The translations under genes and the position numbers were made by a program. A model generated the notes under the pieces. That model was not told the origin of the DNA and ran no database searches. It saw only the letters and a program-made list of their open reading frames with translations. A DNA stretch of 64,000 nt from the NCBI GenBank assembly GCA_964489955.1, contig CAZBAV010000009.1:1-64000 (forward strand). The letters are read 5' to 3'. The stretch comes from Leadbetterella sp964489955. Its GTDB lineage: Bacteria; Bacteroidota; Bacteroidia; Cytophagales; Spirosomataceae. This document shows, piece by piece, positions 63,343-64,000 of the stretch; the stretch's first letter is position 1; the number at the start of each line of letters is the position of its first letter.

Positions 63343-64000
63343 TTATTCCACAAAACCGACATCCAACTTTGTTCCTTTCAACTTAATCTTGTACGGCCAT
63401 TGAGAATTTTCTTCCTCTTTGCGAGCCACCGTAGTGTGCTCAGTAGGAGCACCACTTACTACTAGCCACAGATATTCTGCTTGGGCGGGAACTTTGAACT
63501 CAGCTTTACCTTTTTTTGAAGAAAAGATTTCACCATACTCTCTACTTCCATCTTTTTTAACAGCTACAAAACCATATCTCCAGCCGGCATGTTCAGGCTT
63601 TACGGACCGATACCCCTCAGCTCCAACTATTCCTTCGAAGTCTAGTTTCACATTTGTTCCTCCTTTGGGTACTTCCAACTTGATTCCATTATACCCATAG
63701 TTTTGTATGCAATTAGCTTCTGTTATACTATACCAACCGTCTTCTCCAGCCTTCAGTTTACTTTTATGTTGGTTTGCATATTTGGCTGCTACTTTTTCAG
63801 TCCTTGGCAAATCCCAAGTCATAAATTTACGGGCAGCATCAAATATTTCGTCGTTAAACTTCTCCTGACTTGTATTTGTAATGCGTTTATAAGCCATTAC
63901 TGGGTCTTCACCTTGTTCTGGGCTTCTTAATAGTTTCCCGAAGAAATCAAGCCCGTGTTTTTCAGACCAATACTCAATCACATATGGTGAGTGATACATA
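63343..64000 (-). CDS. Unknown protein, N-terminal part beyond the window
   Basis: The frame is open to the right edge, with at least 218 residues in the window. It has a helical N-terminal half with MYHSPYVIEYW, LRSPEQGEDPVMAYKRI and FNDEIFDAARKFMTWDLPR, and a beta-rich C-terminal half (for example GYNGIKLEVPKGG, AEYLWLVVSGAP). This resembles DUF6055-type peptidase-like proteins, but the assignment is weak. The true start and any signal peptide lie outside. Confidence 0.5.
   Translation of the reverse strand, partial: MYHSPYVIEYWSEKHGLDFFGKLLRSPEQGEDPVMAYKRITNTSQEKFNDEIFDAARKFMTWDLPRTEKVAAKYANQHKSKLKAGEDGWYSITEANCIQNYGYNGIKLEVPKGGTNVKLDFEGIVGAEGYRSVKPEHAGWRYGFVAVKKDGSREYGEIFSSKKGKAEFKVPAQAEYLWLVVSGAPTEHTTVARKEEENSQWPYKIKLKGTKLDVGFVE

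Overview
The window looks like a draft contig from a Bacteroidota bacterium, probably of the Cytophagales type. Support comes from a SusC/SusD pair beside a one-protein hybrid two-component regulator, a TonB receptor/DUF4249 pair, DUF2490 and MORN proteins, LytS/LytTR-type signalling, promoter boxes of the TAnnTTTG class, low GC and many Sec- or lipoprotein-type signal peptides. A run of 10 N at 49234-49243 shows that the assembly is draft. No rRNA, tRNA, CRISPR array or transposase was recognised.

Layout. 1-4730 (-): most of a giant secreted beta-helix protein made of repeated modules of about 400 residues, running off the left edge. 4890-8084 (-): a membrane TPR/LuxR-type regulator and an unknown exported protein. 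8511-10901 (+): a fatty acid desaturase broken by an in-frame stop, then a FabH-like synthase. 11103-14254: a DUF1772-like membrane protein, a DUF2490 protein and a MORN protein. 14489-26731 (+): a xylan-type polysaccharide utilisation locus, with regulator, SusC, SusD, GH10 xylanase, PKD lipoprotein and a clan GH-A hydrolase. 26898-28103 (-): a serine hydrolase. 28567-36000 (-): DUF4249 lipoprotein, TonB receptor, sterol-desaturase-like protein, small membrane ORF, LytTR regulator, LytS kinase and alpha/beta hydrolase. 36178-39102 (+): M16 peptidase. 39332-42356 (-): coiled-coil lipoprotein and S9 peptidase. 42456-60022 (-): TolC, ATPase, five large FtsX/MacB permeases, second ATPase and HlyD. 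60642-63291 (+): NtrC-type regulator and its kinase, divergent from the transporter array. 63343 to the right edge (-): partial unknown protein.

Three pieces of non-coding structure stand out. (1) Every spacer of the ABC array is built from degenerate 7-bp units (consensus AGCTATC). Most have units in one orientation at one end and the reverse complement at the other. One such spacer carries a frameshifted four-helix-bundle gene. (2) Two sites after the stop codons of the LytTR regulator and the sterol-desaturase gene share an identical 9-mer pair (TGCGAAGAA, 12-nt spacer) at the same distance from a -7-like box, which suggests a local LytTR regulon. (3) TTGTTAC direct repeats 22 bp apart lie just upstream of a good promoter in front of susC, a plausible site for the hybrid regulator.

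The transporter array (HlyD, TolC, two ATPases, five permeases) with an adjacent NtrC-type two-component pair resembles a MacAB-TolC-like efflux or envelope-stress module. The PUL genes fit outer-membrane capture and cleavage of a xylan-like glycan under control of the hybrid regulator.
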